In this document: positions 52,190 through 61,838 of the stretch, piece by piece
Numbering within the stretch: position 1 is the first letter of the stretch
Layout: every line of letters begins with the position of its first letter
Origin: WGMI01 sp041739275
GTDB lineage: Bacteria; Bacteroidota; Bacteroidia; Flavobacteriales; Schleiferiaceae
Assembly (NCBI GenBank): GCA_041739275.1
Contig: JBGSOF010000004.1
Span: 1 to 64,000 of the forward strand
Direction of reading: 5' to 3'
DNA: 64,000 bases
Made by a program: the position numbers and the translations under genes
Notes under the pieces: model-generated
Database searches by the model: none
What the model saw: the letters and a program-made list of their open reading frames with translations, nothing else
What the model was told of the DNA's origin: nothing

Positions 52190-53902
52190 TTAGTTAAACC
52201 ACGCCTGCACCTCTTCGAGAGCGAGGGCTGGAATATCGAGCTTATTCTTTTTGCGGTGTCCGTTGAGCTGTTGGTGCACTTGGGTGGGCTTGAGCTCGAG
52301 CATATTCTCTGGCCGGCCAAAGAGTTGTACCAGGGCTTCAACCCAGGCCTCTGAGACTCCAAAGCGCTCAAAACCGGCCCCTTGAGGCGCTGTGGCGGCT
52401 GTTTCCGGACGCATCTGCGGAAACAGCAAAACCTCTTGAATCGATTCCTGACCGGTGAGGAGCATGGCCAGTCGATCGACCCCAATTCCGAGACCTGCTG
52501 TGGGAGGCATGCCGTATTCGAGTGCGCGCAGAAAATCGCCGTCGATAAACATGGCTTCGTCGTCGCCTTTTTGACTCAACTTCATTTGCTCTTCAAAGCG
52601 ATCTCTTTGATCGACGGGGTCGTTGAGTTCCGAATACGCATTGGCCAGCTCGCGACCGTTCACAATGAGTTCAAAACGCTCGGTATAATCGGGGTCGTCT
52701 CTGTGCTTTTTGCACAGGGGGCTCATTTCGATCGGGTAATCGGTAATGAAGGTCGGCGCCACATAACTCTTCTCGCAGCGCTCTCCGAACAAGGTGTCGA
52801 TCAGCTTGCCCTTGCCCATGTCGGCCGTCGTTTCTATGCCCGACTGGGTGCAAAACGCCCTGATTTCGTCTTCGGTCTTTTTGTGGATGTCGAAGCCTGT
52901 GTGTTCGAGGATGGCGTCGCGCATTCGCACCCGGGCAAAGGGCGGCGAAAGGTCGATCGACTTGCCTTCGTATTGCGCGATCGCCGTGCCGTTGACGGCC
53001 AAGGCCGTTTGAGCGATGAGATTCTCGGTAAACTCCATCATCCAGCGATAGTCTTTATAGGCCACGTAGATTTCGAGAATCGTAAACTCGGGATTGTGGG
53101 TGCGGTCCATGCCCTCGTTTCTGAAATCACGCGCAAATTCAAAGACCCCCTCAAAGCCCCCTACAATCAGCCTTTTGAGATACAACTCGTTGGCGATGCG
53201 CAAATAAAGCGGGATGTCGAGGGCGTTGTGATGTGTCACAAACGGGCGTGCCGTGGCACCTCCGGGAATGGGCTGCAACACAGGAGTATCCACTTCGAGA
53301 TACCCCTTGTCGATAAAATAGGTGCGCATGGCTTGGATCATGCGGCTGCGCTTCAGAAAAACTTCTCGAACCGAGGGGTTTACCACCAAATCGACATAGC
53401 GCATTCGATATCTCTGTTCGGGGTCGGTAAATGCGTCGTGCACGGCCCCCAATGCATCGGTTTTGACCACAGGCAAGGGCCTGAGCGTCTTTGAGAGCAC
53501 TTTGATTTCGCTCGCATAAATAGAGATTTCGCCGGTCTGGGTTCGAAACACCTTGCCTTCGACCCCAATCCAATCGCCAAAGTCGAGCAGCTTTTTGAAC
53601 ACCTCGTTGTAGAATTCGCTCGGGGCGTCTCCGCTGCGGTTCAGTTCGTCTCGGCTGGCGTAAATCTGAATTCGACCGTGTCCGTCGAGCAATTCGGCAA
53701 AAGAGGCCTTGCCCATAATCCGACGGTTCATTAATCGACCTGCCAGACGCACGGTTTTGTCCGAATCGATCAGGTCCGGGTTCTCGTGTATTTCCGCGCT
53801 GGTGTGTGTTCGCTCGTACGCTGCGGCCGGATAAGGGTCGATGCCTCGTTCGATAAGCTGCAGGCGCGCTTCTCGGCGCAATAATTCTTGTTCGCTGGCC
53901 AT
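52190..53902 (-). CDS. lysS: Lysyl-tRNA synthetase, class II
   Basis: 570 residues, somewhat longer than E. coli LysRS because of a C-terminal extension of about 60 residues (LVQLFGRPENMLELKPTQVHQ). The OB-fold lies at about 55-160, motif 2 in FRNEGMDRTHNPEFTILE and motif 3 in GLGIGVDRLAMLLTG. The extension carries YxW/F-like residues up to EEVQAWFN. A TATCTTTG element lies 19 bases before the ATG. It is transcribed alone, divergent from the isomerase gene. Confidence 0.96.
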   Translation of the reverse strand: MASEQELLRREARLQLIERGIDPYPAAAYERTHTSAEIHENPDLIDSDKTVRLAGRLMNRRIMGKASFAELLDGHGRIQIYASRDELNRSGDAPSEFYNEVFKKLLDFGDWIGVEGKVFRTQTGEISIYASEIKVLSKTLRPLPVVKTDALGAVHDAFTDPEQRYRMRYVDLVVNPSVREVFLKRSRMIQAMRTYFIDKGYLEVDTPVLQPIPGGATARPFVTHHNALDIPLYLRIANELYLKRLIVGGFEGVFEFARDFRNEGMDRTHNPEFTILEIYVAYKDYRWMMEFTENLIAQTALAVNGTAIAQYEGKSIDLSPPFARVRMRDAILEHTGFDIHKKTEDEIRAFCTQSGIETTADMGKGKLIDTLFGERCEKSYVAPTFITDYPIEMSPLCKKHRDDPDYTERFELIVNGRELANAYSELNDPVDQRDRFEEQMKLSQKGDDEAMFIDGDFLRALEYGMPPTAGLGIGVDRLAMLLTGQESIQEVLLFPQMRPETAATAPQGAGFERFGVSEAWVEALVQLFGRPENMLELKPTQVHQQLNGHRKKNKLDIPALALEEVQAWFN

Positions 53903-53921
53903 AATTCCGTCTGATGGGCCG

Positions 53922-53929
53922 CAAAGATA
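53922..53929 (-). promoter_or_regulatory. -7 promoter element for lysS
   Basis: Minus-strand TATCTTTG (exact TAnnTTTG), 19 bases before the lysS ATG. Confidence 0.6.
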
Positions 53930-53981
53930 GCAGGGGCTTAAATGGACTAGCTTTGATGTTTAAAGACGCATTTTTCGAGTT

Positions 53982-54980
53982 ATGATGAACCAACTGATTC
54001 TCAGCTTTCCCGACCATCTCGAGCAGTCGCTTGAAGCCGCCGATCGCGCAGCTCAATCATGGAAATTTCCGGCCAGGCGGTTTGAGTCTATTGCCATTTC
54101 CGGTCTCGGCGGGTCGGGCATTGGCGGGACCATGGTCGCCGATTGGATTTCAAAAACCGCGCTTGTTCCGGTTTCAGTGAACAAGAACTACGACACGCCC
54201 GCATTTGTAGGTCGAAATACTCTTTTTATCGCCTGCAGTTACAGCGGCAATACCGAAGAAACCCTCGAAGCCACGCGACAAGCGGCCTCGACAGGAGCTG
54301 AAATCGCTGTGGTGAGCTCGGGCGGCGCTTTGCTCGAAATGGCTCGGAGCCACGCTTGGAATTCGTTTGAGGTTCCTGGGGGCAACCCCCCTCGAAGCAT
54401 GCTCGGGTGGAATCTTGGTGGGCTGATGCGCTTGCTCGATTTTTATGAGGTCGATGTCCCCGACTATCGAACCGCCTTTGCGGATGCCATTGGTCGGATG
54501 AGGCGCGATGTAGAATTAATTCAAAAGAACGCAGCCGTGGCCGCGCATTCTCTGGCGGGGCATTGCACGGTCTTTTACGCCACCGAGGGCATGGGGGGGC
54601 TGGCGACCCGGATCCGTCAGCAAATCAACGAGAATGGAAAGATGCTCGGCTGGTCTGCGTCCATTCCCGAAATGAACCACAACGAATTGGTCGGTTGGGC
54701 CGGTGGTGACGAGCGTTATGCCGTGGTCTTTATGAGGCACGACCAAGAGCATGCGCGCAATGCCTACCGGGCCGAGCTCAACAAGGCTTTGATTGCACAA
54801 AAAACGCCCACTGTGCTCGAATGGAGGGCAGAAGGCGTCGACTTGATTTCACAGAGTTTGAGTATGAGCCACTTTGCAGACTGGGTTTCGCTCGAACTTT
54901 CTGAAATCAACAAAGTCGACATCCTCGACATTAAGGTCATCGACGAGCTCAAACAGCGCTTGTCTCAAAAGGAATCATGA
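53982..54980 (+). CDS. Bifunctional phosphoglucose/phosphomannose isomerase
   Basis: 332 residues with two SIS domains. The first has SGLGGSGIGGTMVADWI and CSYSGNTEETLEA (sugar-phosphate binding serines). Further motifs are AEGMGG-like TEGMGGLATRIRQQINENGK and EMNHNELVGW with the catalytic Glu/His. This matches the short bifunctional PGI/PMI of archaea and some Bacteroidota rather than classical Pgi, and it interconverts glucose 6-, fructose 6- and mannose 6-phosphate. Its stop overlaps the lipB ATG (ATGA). Confidence 0.92.
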   Translation: MMNQLILSFPDHLEQSLEAADRAAQSWKFPARRFESIAISGLGGSGIGGTMVADWISKTALVPVSVNKNYDTPAFVGRNTLFIACSYSGNTEETLEATRQAASTGAEIAVVSSGGALLEMARSHAWNSFEVPGGNPPRSMLGWNLGGLMRLLDFYEVDVPDYRTAFADAIGRMRRDVELIQKNAAVAAHSLAGHCTVFYATEGMGGLATRIRQQINENGKMLGWSASIPEMNHNELVGWAGGDERYAVVFMRHDQEHARNAYRAELNKALIAQKTPTVLEWRAEGVDLISQSLSMSHFADWVSLELSEINKVDILDIKVIDELKQRLSQKES

Positions 54981-55747
54981 ATCGAGTGGAGCCCTCTCAG
55001 AAGTCTGTTCGGGTGATCGATCTCGGGCGAATCGGTTTTCGGGAGGCGTGGGCCATTCAGAAGTCTCTTTTTGAGGAACTCACCGCTCGAAAGCTCCGCA
55101 ACCGCACTCTCGAAAGCCCTGAACCGCTTCAGCATTACTTGCTCTTTTGCGAACACCCCCACGTGTTTACACTCGGACGCAGCGGGAAGGCCGAACACCT
55201 CTTGGCATCGCCCGAAAAGCTGTCTTCTGAGGGAATCGAAATGATTCCCATCGATCGCGGCGGAGACATTACCTATCACGGTCCCGGACAAATCGTGGGT
55301 TATCCGCTGCTCGATCTCGACGGTTTTTTTACCGATATCCACCGCTACCTGCGCCTGCTCGAGGAGACCATTATTCTCAGCCTCGCAGATTTCGGAATTT
55401 CTGCGGGCCGCTCGAAAGGCGAAACCGGGGTTTGGCTAGAGCCGGAAACTATGAGAGCGCGTAAAATCTGCGCCATGGGCATCAAAGCTTCTCGATGGGT
55501 TACCCTCCACGGATTTGCACTAAACCACGAGGTCAATTTGAAGTATTTTGACTACATTGTGCCCTGCGGAATTCAAGGCAAAGCCGTGGCTTCGATCGAC
55601 CGAGAACGCTCGGAACCGATTTCTCGAGCCGCCGTGTTGAGCCGAATTCTGCATCACTTTCAAGAACTCTTCGAATGCGAATGCTCCGTGCCCGAAACCT
55701 CCTCCGATTTTCACTTGTCTTCAGCCTCACCCTCAGTCTCGGGCTGA
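54977..55747 (+). CDS. lipB: Octanoyl-ACP:protein N-octanoyltransferase
   Basis: Transfers octanoyl groups from ACP to lipoyl domains. 256 residues with HVFTLGRSG, the signature RGGDITYHGPGQIVGYPLLDL near residue 95, the catalytic lysine in RKICAMGIKASRWVTLHG and the catalytic Cys in VPCGI. The length is normal. It overlaps the upstream isomerase stop by 4 bases, and its last 73 bases overlap the next gene in another frame. Confidence 0.95.
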   Translation: MNRVEPSQKSVRVIDLGRIGFREAWAIQKSLFEELTARKLRNRTLESPEPLQHYLLFCEHPHVFTLGRSGKAEHLLASPEKLSSEGIEMIPIDRGGDITYHGPGQIVGYPLLDLDGFFTDIHRYLRLLEETIILSLADFGISAGRSKGETGVWLEPETMRARKICAMGIKASRWVTLHGFALNHEVNLKYFDYIVPCGIQGKAVASIDRERSEPISRAAVLSRILHHFQELFECECSVPETSSDFHLSSASPSVSG

Positions 55748-56847
55748 GTATTTACCTTTGGGCAAGCGATCGCGTCTACCTGATTAAAGGCGTGCGCGCC
55801 ACCTATTTGAGGGGAATTTCAAGCCCTGCCATCGACGATTATCCCTTCTGGGATCTGGCCACCGTAGAAACCGGCGCCCCTCAGACTCATTATCGAGCGC
55901 ATGATTTTGGCCAAACCGCCTTGCCCACCGAATTCCTGAACGAACTCGAAGCCAACAAAACCACTGCTTTTCTGGTGTTTCGATCAGATAGTTTGGTGTT
56001 CGAACAATACTGGGACGGCTACAGCGCAGATTCTGCCTCGAATCCGTTTTCAGCTTCGAAGACCATCACCGTGTTGCTCGCCCAAAAGGCCATAGAGCTT
56101 GGCATGCTGAAGTCTTGGGATCAATCGGTTCAAGATTTCATCCCCGAATTGAAAGGAATATATGCGAGCGATCTCAAGCTCAAGCATTTGGCCACTATGA
56201 GCGCCGGGCTCAACTGGGACGAAGACTATCAAAGTGCATTTACGCTCACAGCTCGCACCTATTATACCTCTCGCCTCGATCGAGACATGCTCAAATACGT
56301 CTCCGTGTCTGAGCCCCCGGGCCGGAAATACGAATATCAAAGTGGAAGCACTCAGCTCTTGGCCATGTGCATTCGAAAGGCAGCGGGCCAGAGTTTGAGC
56401 GAATTTGCTTCTGAACATTTTTGGAAACCGCTCGGGGCGGAAAATCCCGCCTATTGGCAGCTCGACAGAGCGGGAGGCTCAGAGATTGCGTACTGCTGCT
56501 TCAACACAAACGCATCCGACCTCGCGCGATTTGCGCTGCTCGCCGCGAACAATGGGCTTTGGCGGGGGCGGCGAATGCTCGATTCGGCCTTTTTCGAAAG
56601 CGCCACAAGCGGCGATTTGGTTCCTCACTACGGCTATTCGTATTGGATTGATTCCGAAGGCAGCGACAACGAAGTGTATTGCATGCGCGGTAAAAACGGA
56701 CAGTACGCCGCCGTGGTTCCAAAGCACGATTTGGTCTTTGCTCGTCTCGGCTGGACGCAAACCCCTGCGGGCGAAGACCCGCACAGCCCGTTCTTTTTGT
56801 CACTTCGCGATCGCGTCATTCAAACTTGGGGAAATGGGAGCCGCTAG
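55675..56847 (+). CDS. Serine hydrolase, class C beta-lactamase-like
   Basis: 390 residues. An N-terminal hydrophobic segment (FSLVFSLTLSLGLSIYLWA) acts as signal or anchor. The nucleophile motif SxxK is SASK (NPFSASKTITVLLAQ) near residue 128. YQS (KYEYQSGSTQ) takes the YxN place, and the third motif is HYGYSYW-like. The fold is that of class C beta-lactamases, DD-peptidases and esterases; the true substrate is unknown and resistance is not implied. The start at 55675 or at ATG 55681 overlaps lipB. It is followed by an overlapping exonuclease gene. Confidence 0.85.
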   Translation: MRMLRARNLLRFSLVFSLTLSLGLSIYLWASDRVYLIKGVRATYLRGISSPAIDDYPFWDLATVETGAPQTHYRAHDFGQTALPTEFLNELEANKTTAFLVFRSDSLVFEQYWDGYSADSASNPFSASKTITVLLAQKAIELGMLKSWDQSVQDFIPELKGIYASDLKLKHLATMSAGLNWDEDYQSAFTLTARTYYTSRLDRDMLKYVSVSEPPGRKYEYQSGSTQLLAMCIRKAAGQSLSEFASEHFWKPLGAENPAYWQLDRAGGSEIAYCCFNTNASDLARFALLAANNGLWRGRRMLDSAFFESATSGDLVPHYGYSYWIDSEGSDNEVYCMRGKNGQYAAVVPKHDLVFARLGWTQTPAGEDPHSPFFLSLRDRVIQTWGNGSR

Positions 56848-57562
56848 CCTTCGATCAATCGAGCTGTCGAAACTGCTGTTTGTAGACATCGAAACCGTGC
56901 CCGTCCGCGAGCGCTTTGACGAACTCGACCCCGAGTGGCAAGCCCTTTGGACAGAAAAAACTCGATTTCAACGCAAAGACGAGATCTCGGCATCCGACTA
57001 TTATCCGCAAAAGGCCGGGGTGATGGCGGAATTCTCGAAAGTCATTTGCATTTGCGCCGGATATTTCGAACGTTCTGAAGGCCATCCCCGCTCGTTTCGC
57101 ATCAAAGCCTATCGCGCAGAAGATGAGTTCGAATTGCTCTCAGAATTTGCTTCGGACCTCGAACGGATGAGCGATTTCAAGCTCTGCGCCCACAATGGAA
57201 AGGAATTCGATTTCCCGTTTCTCGCCAGGCGCATGATGGCCCATCGGGTCGAATTGCCCGCCGCACTTGACCTCGCGGGCCGAAAGCCCTGGGAAGTCCC
57301 GTTTTTGGACACCTTGGAGCTTTGGAAATTCGGCGATTTTAAGCACTACACTTCGCTCAAGTTGTTGGCCAAACTCTTCGATCTTCCCTCGCCCAAATCA
57401 GACATCGACGGCAGCAAGGTTCAAGAGGTATACTACCGCGAACAGGGGCTCGAACGGATTGTCGAATACTGCATTCAAGATGTATTGTGCCTCGCGCGTC
57501 TCTTTGCGGTTTTTCGCGGAGACCGCCCGCTTGAAGAAGACGAATGGAAAAGGGTTTACTAA
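56834..57562 (+). CDS. PolB-like 3'-5' exonuclease domain protein
   Basis: 242 residues from ATG 56834, 14 bases inside the hydrolase gene. Exonuclease motif I is LLFVDIETVP (DxE), motif II KLCAHNGKEFDFPFLARRM and motif III EYCIQDVLCLARLF (YxxxD-like). This is the DEDD 3'-5' exonuclease domain of the predicted PolB-like family, which exists as a stand-alone protein in Bacteroidota and whose DNA partner is unknown. The frame is open further upstream to 56405 but overlaps the hydrolase. Confidence 0.88.
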   Translation: MGAASLRSIELSKLLFVDIETVPVRERFDELDPEWQALWTEKTRFQRKDEISASDYYPQKAGVMAEFSKVICICAGYFERSEGHPRSFRIKAYRAEDEFELLSEFASDLERMSDFKLCAHNGKEFDFPFLARRMMAHRVELPAALDLAGRKPWEVPFLDTLELWKFGDFKHYTSLKLLAKLFDLPSPKSDIDGSKVQEVYYREQGLERIVEYCIQDVLCLARLFAVFRGDRPLEEDEWKRVY

Positions 57563-59163
57563 GGCCGCTTTTGCAGGTCGAACAGCTACAGCTGAGCTTC
57601 GATCTGCGAAAACAGCCCGCGATTGACCAAATAGATTTCTCGATTGGGCGCGGAGAGAGCCTCGCGCTCGTAGGAGAATCCGGCTCGGGCAAGTCTCTCT
57701 CGGCCTTTGCGTGTATGGGTCTTTTGCCCTCAGAGGTCATTCGCTTGGGCGGTAGGATTTTACTCGACACCGGCTCCGGTCCAATCGATCTGCATCAGCT
57801 TTCTGATAACGACTTCAGGCCACTCAGACAGACCAAATTGGCCATGGTTTTTCAAGAACCCATGAGCGCGCTCAACCCCTTGATGAAGTGTGGCGACCAA
57901 ATTGCCGAAAGCGTCGCGGGCTCGAAAGAAGAACGCCGCGCCCGGGTGCTCGCTGCGCTACGCGAGGTGCAGTTGTTCGAGGCAGAGCGCATGGCCGACT
58001 CTTATCCGCACCAACTTTCGGGAGGCCAAAGACAGCGAGTGATGATCGCGATGGCGCTGGTTCGCAACCCCGAGCTCTTGATTTGCGACGAGCCCACCAC
58101 CGCACTCGACCCCAGTGTGCAAAGAGAAATCCTCGACCTCCTCGGCGAGCTGCGTTCGATCCGCCAGATGTCCCTGCTTTTTATTTCTCACGACCTCTCG
58201 CTCGTGGCGCAAATTGCCGACCGCGTCGCCGTGATGAAAAAAGGACGAATTGTCGAGCAAGGCGAGGTCGATGCCCTTTTCAACAGACCAAAAACGGCAT
58301 ACACCAAGGCGCTTTTGCGATGTCGACCGATGATAGGCAGCTCTCTCAAGAGATTGCCCACGGTCGAGGAACTCGAAAATGCACCCGATTTTGTACCAAG
58401 GTCTCCACCTGAACCCGAAGTTGGGGCCTTGGCCGCGCACATGCAATCGGTGTCTTTTTCATTCAAACCCGGAAAACCCGTGGTCGAAGGCATCTCGCTC
58501 GAGCTATACCGATCAGAAATGCACGGCTTGGTCGGCGAATCGGGCAGCGGAAAAACAACGGTTGGCAAACTTCTCTGCGGATTGTTGCGCCCCCAAAGCG
58601 GCCGAATCGATATTTCTTCAACAGCTCGAAAGGCGCCCGGCTCCGGGAGGCTCAGAAGTGTTCAATACGTATTTCAAGATCCCTACAGCTCGCTCAACCC
58701 CAAACTCTCCATAGGCGCCGCGTTGACTGAACCCCTGCTCGCCCACCGAATCTGCGACCGGTCTACGGCAGAAGAAAGAGCCGCTTCTTGGCTGCTCAAA
58801 ACGGGGCTCGAACCCGAAATGGCCAAGCGCTATCCGCACGAGTTTTCGGGTGGGCAACGTCAGCGAATCGTCTTGGCTCGAGCGCTCATTCTCGAACCCG
58901 ATGTGGTGGTCTTCGACGAAAGCGTGGCCGCGCTTGATGTGTCAATTCAGGCCAAAGTCTTGAACCTCATCAAAGATCTCCAAGCCGAACTCGGTTTTGC
59001 CGGGCTGTTTATTTCTCACGACCTCGCCGTGGTCGACTTTTTATGCCGGCAAAGCAGCGTGCTCGAAGCAGGGCGCATCGTTGAATCAGGACTCACTTCT
59101 GAGCTGTTTGCTCGCCCCGAACATCCGTACAGCCAAAAATTAGTCCGCGCTGCTCGGGCTTGA
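57544..59163 (+). CDS. ABC transporter ATP-binding protein with two fused NBDs (oligopeptide type)
   Basis: 539 residues containing two complete ATPase domains, like the fused DppD-DppF/YejF proteins of peptide importers. First domain: Walker A GESGSGKSLSAF near residue 40, signature QLSGGQRQRVM and Walker B LLICDEPTTALD. Second domain: GESGSGKTTVGKL near 335, FSGGQRQRIVLARAL and VVVFDESVAALD. The ADP-type C-terminal motif (NRPKTAYTKALL, ARPEHPYSQKLV) after each domain is typical of peptide importers. No permease or binding protein lies nearby, so the partners are elsewhere. It begins inside the exonuclease gene (19-base overlap). Confidence 0.93.
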   Translation: MEKGLLRPLLQVEQLQLSFDLRKQPAIDQIDFSIGRGESLALVGESGSGKSLSAFACMGLLPSEVIRLGGRILLDTGSGPIDLHQLSDNDFRPLRQTKLAMVFQEPMSALNPLMKCGDQIAESVAGSKEERRARVLAALREVQLFEAERMADSYPHQLSGGQRQRVMIAMALVRNPELLICDEPTTALDPSVQREILDLLGELRSIRQMSLLFISHDLSLVAQIADRVAVMKKGRIVEQGEVDALFNRPKTAYTKALLRCRPMIGSSLKRLPTVEELENAPDFVPRSPPEPEVGALAAHMQSVSFSFKPGKPVVEGISLELYRSEMHGLVGESGSGKTTVGKLLCGLLRPQSGRIDISSTARKAPGSGRLRSVQYVFQDPYSSLNPKLSIGAALTEPLLAHRICDRSTAEERAASWLLKTGLEPEMAKRYPHEFSGGQRQRIVLARALILEPDVVVFDESVAALDVSIQAKVLNLIKDLQAELGFAGLFISHDLAVVDFLCRQSSVLEAGRIVESGLTSELFARPEHPYSQKLVRAARA

Positions 59164-61389
59164 TATCAACTGCCAATTCAACCCCACAAAGACAATGCGG
59201 CCCATCACCGGGCCCCAGATCAAAGTCGCATCAAAGCCCGGTTCAAACGGAGTTTCGGGCGAAACGATGGGTTGTTTTTGTACAAATCCGAGCAAGTTTT
59301 CCGCGCCTACATAGGCTTCCCACCGATCGCCAAATCGCTTTTTAACTTGGGCATTCACCACCACAAAGCCCGGAGAATCTTCGACTTTCGACTCGAGTAC
59401 CGGCGAAATCAAACGCTGGCCACCCCTCCACTGAAGCGCGAGATCAAAGCCCCATTGCTTTCGCGTCTCGTAAAACCAAGCGAGCAATGCTCGATGCCTC
59501 GAAACGTAAGGGGTCTGAATTCGACCTTCCGGCCGATCGAGCCAAGGCTCTGAAAACTTATAGGCCAACCGAATGTCCATCTTCCTTTTGATCTGCCATT
59601 CAAATTGAACAAGAGTCGAGAGATTGCCCGAACCATTGAGCGCGCGCATCCGAAGCTGGTTGGCGTCCACCTCTCGATCGGCGTAGACCATTTGTTCGAA
59701 CCAAGTGCCGTAGACATCCACTGAAAGCGTCGCCTTTCGATAGTCGATCTGGAAGTCGCGAACAATGGAGCCCCCCGCATTCCATGCCGATTCCACACTC
59801 GAAACCGAAGTGGGCTGCAGTTGCTGACGGTCCCAGGCGACGCTACGACTCGAAGCGAGCATTTCGAAATTCTCTAACCACGGCTGAGCTGCCCTCCAAC
59901 CCCGACCCGCACTCAACCTGAGCCAAGTCGTTTCCAAGACCTGATATTTTACGTGAACCCGCGGGCTGGCTCTCGTGCCGAGATATCCATGTGCGTCTAC
60001 CCTCAAACCCATCAGCAGACCCAAACGAGGGTTCGGATTCCATCCCCATTCAGCAAAAAGCCCGTACTCGGTTTCAAGCCAATTCGATTCATAATCAAGG
60101 GTATCCAATCGGTTAGACTGCTCCCAAGCGTCTAGATTCGCAGAGGCTCCAAGGCGCCAGTCCTGCTTTGTCCGCTTGTCGTTGATTTCATAGATCGCAT
60201 TGGTGTACAGCGTACTTTGGACGGCATCGACTCGATTCAAGCCGGCAAAAGCCTTCTGATCGGTCAAGGCACCGCTTATCATAAGGCCGATGCTGCGGTC
60301 GCTGCGGTCGTTTTCGGGAAAGAGATACCCGATTTTGCCTGAAAGAGCGACGAGGCGCTGCTGCCTCTCGAGGCCCCACTCCGACTGCGCTGTCTCGGCT
60401 TCATCAAACGAAAAATCGGTCTGGCCTCCGCGCTGGACATCTTCCAACACCCGCGCAAAAATCTTTCCTTCCCAGTCTTTGCTCCGGTAGTTCCAACGGT
60501 TCAAAAAGTGGATCAGGTGCCCCGAACCTTGGTCGGCAAAGAGATCTCCGTTTCGGTCGAGCGAGCGCGGGTTGACCGAGCCGTGGAGCAGAAGTCCCGA
60601 TTTCCAGGCTTCTCCCGCCTTAAAGAAGTGCGTGGCGTTCAATTCGCTGCGTCCGGTTTGATTCAGATACGCATTAAAGCGCGTTCCCTCAGCCGTTTCA
60701 GGGTCCAGCAATTCGATGTTGAGCTGACCCGTCGTGCTTTCGTGGCCGTAGACCACGCTTCCCGCTCCCTTCGAAAGCTGCATGCTCGAAACCCAGGCTC
60801 CGGGAATTTGAGCAAATCCGCGCTTGAGCGAAAGTCCTCTAAAAACGGGCAAAAGTTCGAGCTGTGTCTGCATAAACCGCCCCGACAATCCCAGCAATTC
60901 AAGCTCTCGGGTTCCCGAAACCGCATCGGTTATGGAAACGTCGATCGACGGATTGTTCTCGAAACTCTCGCTGAGGTTGCAGCATGCCGCCCGCCGAAGT
61001 TCTCGCGCGTTGATTTGCTGCCGAAAATCGAGCGCCTTTGAGTCTATTCGAACGGCATCGACGGCGTCAATAATCTCAATGTCACTTAAAATCGTGCTTG
61101 ACTTCAGCCGCAACACGAGCTCCGATTCGCCCTTGTAAATCAATTCCGGAGAGCTCGAGCCGACGAAAAGAGCCTTGATTCGATCGCCTTTAACAGCCTT
61201 GCTCCAAAGGAACAGACCGTTCGAATCTGTCACCCCGAGCAGCGTATCGTTGACGACAATGGCCGCTTGCGGCACCGCGCTCGAATCTTGTCCGCTGCCA
61301 TCGTAGACCAGAACTCGGGCGTTCTGAGCGTGTGCGAATACAGAAATTGAACAAAAGGCGAGGATCCAAAGGCCCTTAATCGTGCCCAT
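59140..61389 (-). CDS. TonB-dependent outer membrane receptor of the metal locus
   Basis: 749 residues from ATG 61389. A signal peptide (GLWILAFCSISVFAHAQ) is followed by a short carboxypeptidase-like N-terminal domain (RVLVYDGSGQDSSAVPQAAIVVNDTLLG), a plug domain with NNPSIDVSITDAVSGTRELEL and a 22-strand-type beta barrel ending FVGLNWQL. The plug holds vicinal cysteines (RAACCNLSESF), often seen in receptors next to HMA-type genes and a possible metal-binding spot. It is transcribed with the HMA and Cys/His-rich genes (start overlapping the HMA end by 14 bases). Copper or another soft metal is an inference from this context. The 3' end overlaps the ABC gene antisense by 24 bases. Confidence 0.85.
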   Translation of the reverse strand: MGTIKGLWILAFCSISVFAHAQNARVLVYDGSGQDSSAVPQAAIVVNDTLLGVTDSNGLFLWSKAVKGDRIKALFVGSSSPELIYKGESELVLRLKSSTILSDIEIIDAVDAVRIDSKALDFRQQINARELRRAACCNLSESFENNPSIDVSITDAVSGTRELELLGLSGRFMQTQLELLPVFRGLSLKRGFAQIPGAWVSSMQLSKGAGSVVYGHESTTGQLNIELLDPETAEGTRFNAYLNQTGRSELNATHFFKAGEAWKSGLLLHGSVNPRSLDRNGDLFADQGSGHLIHFLNRWNYRSKDWEGKIFARVLEDVQRGGQTDFSFDEAETAQSEWGLERQQRLVALSGKIGYLFPENDRSDRSIGLMISGALTDQKAFAGLNRVDAVQSTLYTNAIYEINDKRTKQDWRLGASANLDAWEQSNRLDTLDYESNWLETEYGLFAEWGWNPNPRLGLLMGLRVDAHGYLGTRASPRVHVKYQVLETTWLRLSAGRGWRAAQPWLENFEMLASSRSVAWDRQQLQPTSVSSVESAWNAGGSIVRDFQIDYRKATLSVDVYGTWFEQMVYADREVDANQLRMRALNGSGNLSTLVQFEWQIKRKMDIRLAYKFSEPWLDRPEGRIQTPYVSRHRALLAWFYETRKQWGFDLALQWRGGQRLISPVLESKVEDSPGFVVVNAQVKKRFGDRWEAYVGAENLLGFVQKQPIVSPETPFEPGFDATLIWGPVMGRIVFVGLNWQLISSPSSAD

Positions 61390-61762
61390 GCCCCTTGTGG
61401 CCAACTTCCTCGGGCTCTTCTCTATACTTGCAGCAGCCGTGAACCTTGGCATAGGCCTCGGCGGGAGCCAGCCCACAGTCGGTGTCGTGGCCCGCGTTCT
61501 GAACGAGTTTGTGGATGTCGCTCAGCTTGATCTTTTTGGGATTGTACACCACGAAAAGCTCTTTGGTGTGGACGTCCCAATCAGCCACCACCATTCCTTT
61601 GACATCGAGCGCCGTTTCGATGCGCTCTTTACACATTTCGCAGTTGCCCTGAACTTTGAAACGAGATTCTTCGCGATTTTGCGCGCGGAGTGTTGAAGTC
61701 GAGGCCAAAAAGCCAAAAAAGACCAAGATTGTTGTGGTCTGGAGGAGATTCGAGATTTTCAT
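61376..61762 (-). CDS. Exported heavy-metal-associated (HMA) domain protein
   Basis: 128 residues: a signal peptide (TTTILVFFGFLASTSTLRAQ), then a ferredoxin-like HMA domain with the metal motif GNCEMCKERIE (CxxC near residues 40-43) and VVADWDVHTKELFVVYNP. After it comes a tail with possible further ligands (HDTDCGLAPAEAYAKVHGCC ... GHKGHGHD). HMA domains bind Cu(I) or other soft metals; here the protein would act in the periplasm. It lies between the Cys/His-rich gene and the TonB receptor on the same strand. Confidence 0.88.
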   Translation of the reverse strand: MKISNLLQTTTILVFFGFLASTSTLRAQNREESRFKVQGNCEMCKERIETALDVKGMVVADWDVHTKELFVVYNPKKIKLSDIHKLVQNAGHDTDCGLAPAEAYAKVHGCCKYREEPEEVGHKGHGHD

Positions 61763-61838
61763 GAGAAGTGCTGTGTTAAGCTTTTGTTAACTAAACGATC
61801 AAAAGGGCCTTCGCGTTGTGGATCAACGCCAAAACTTC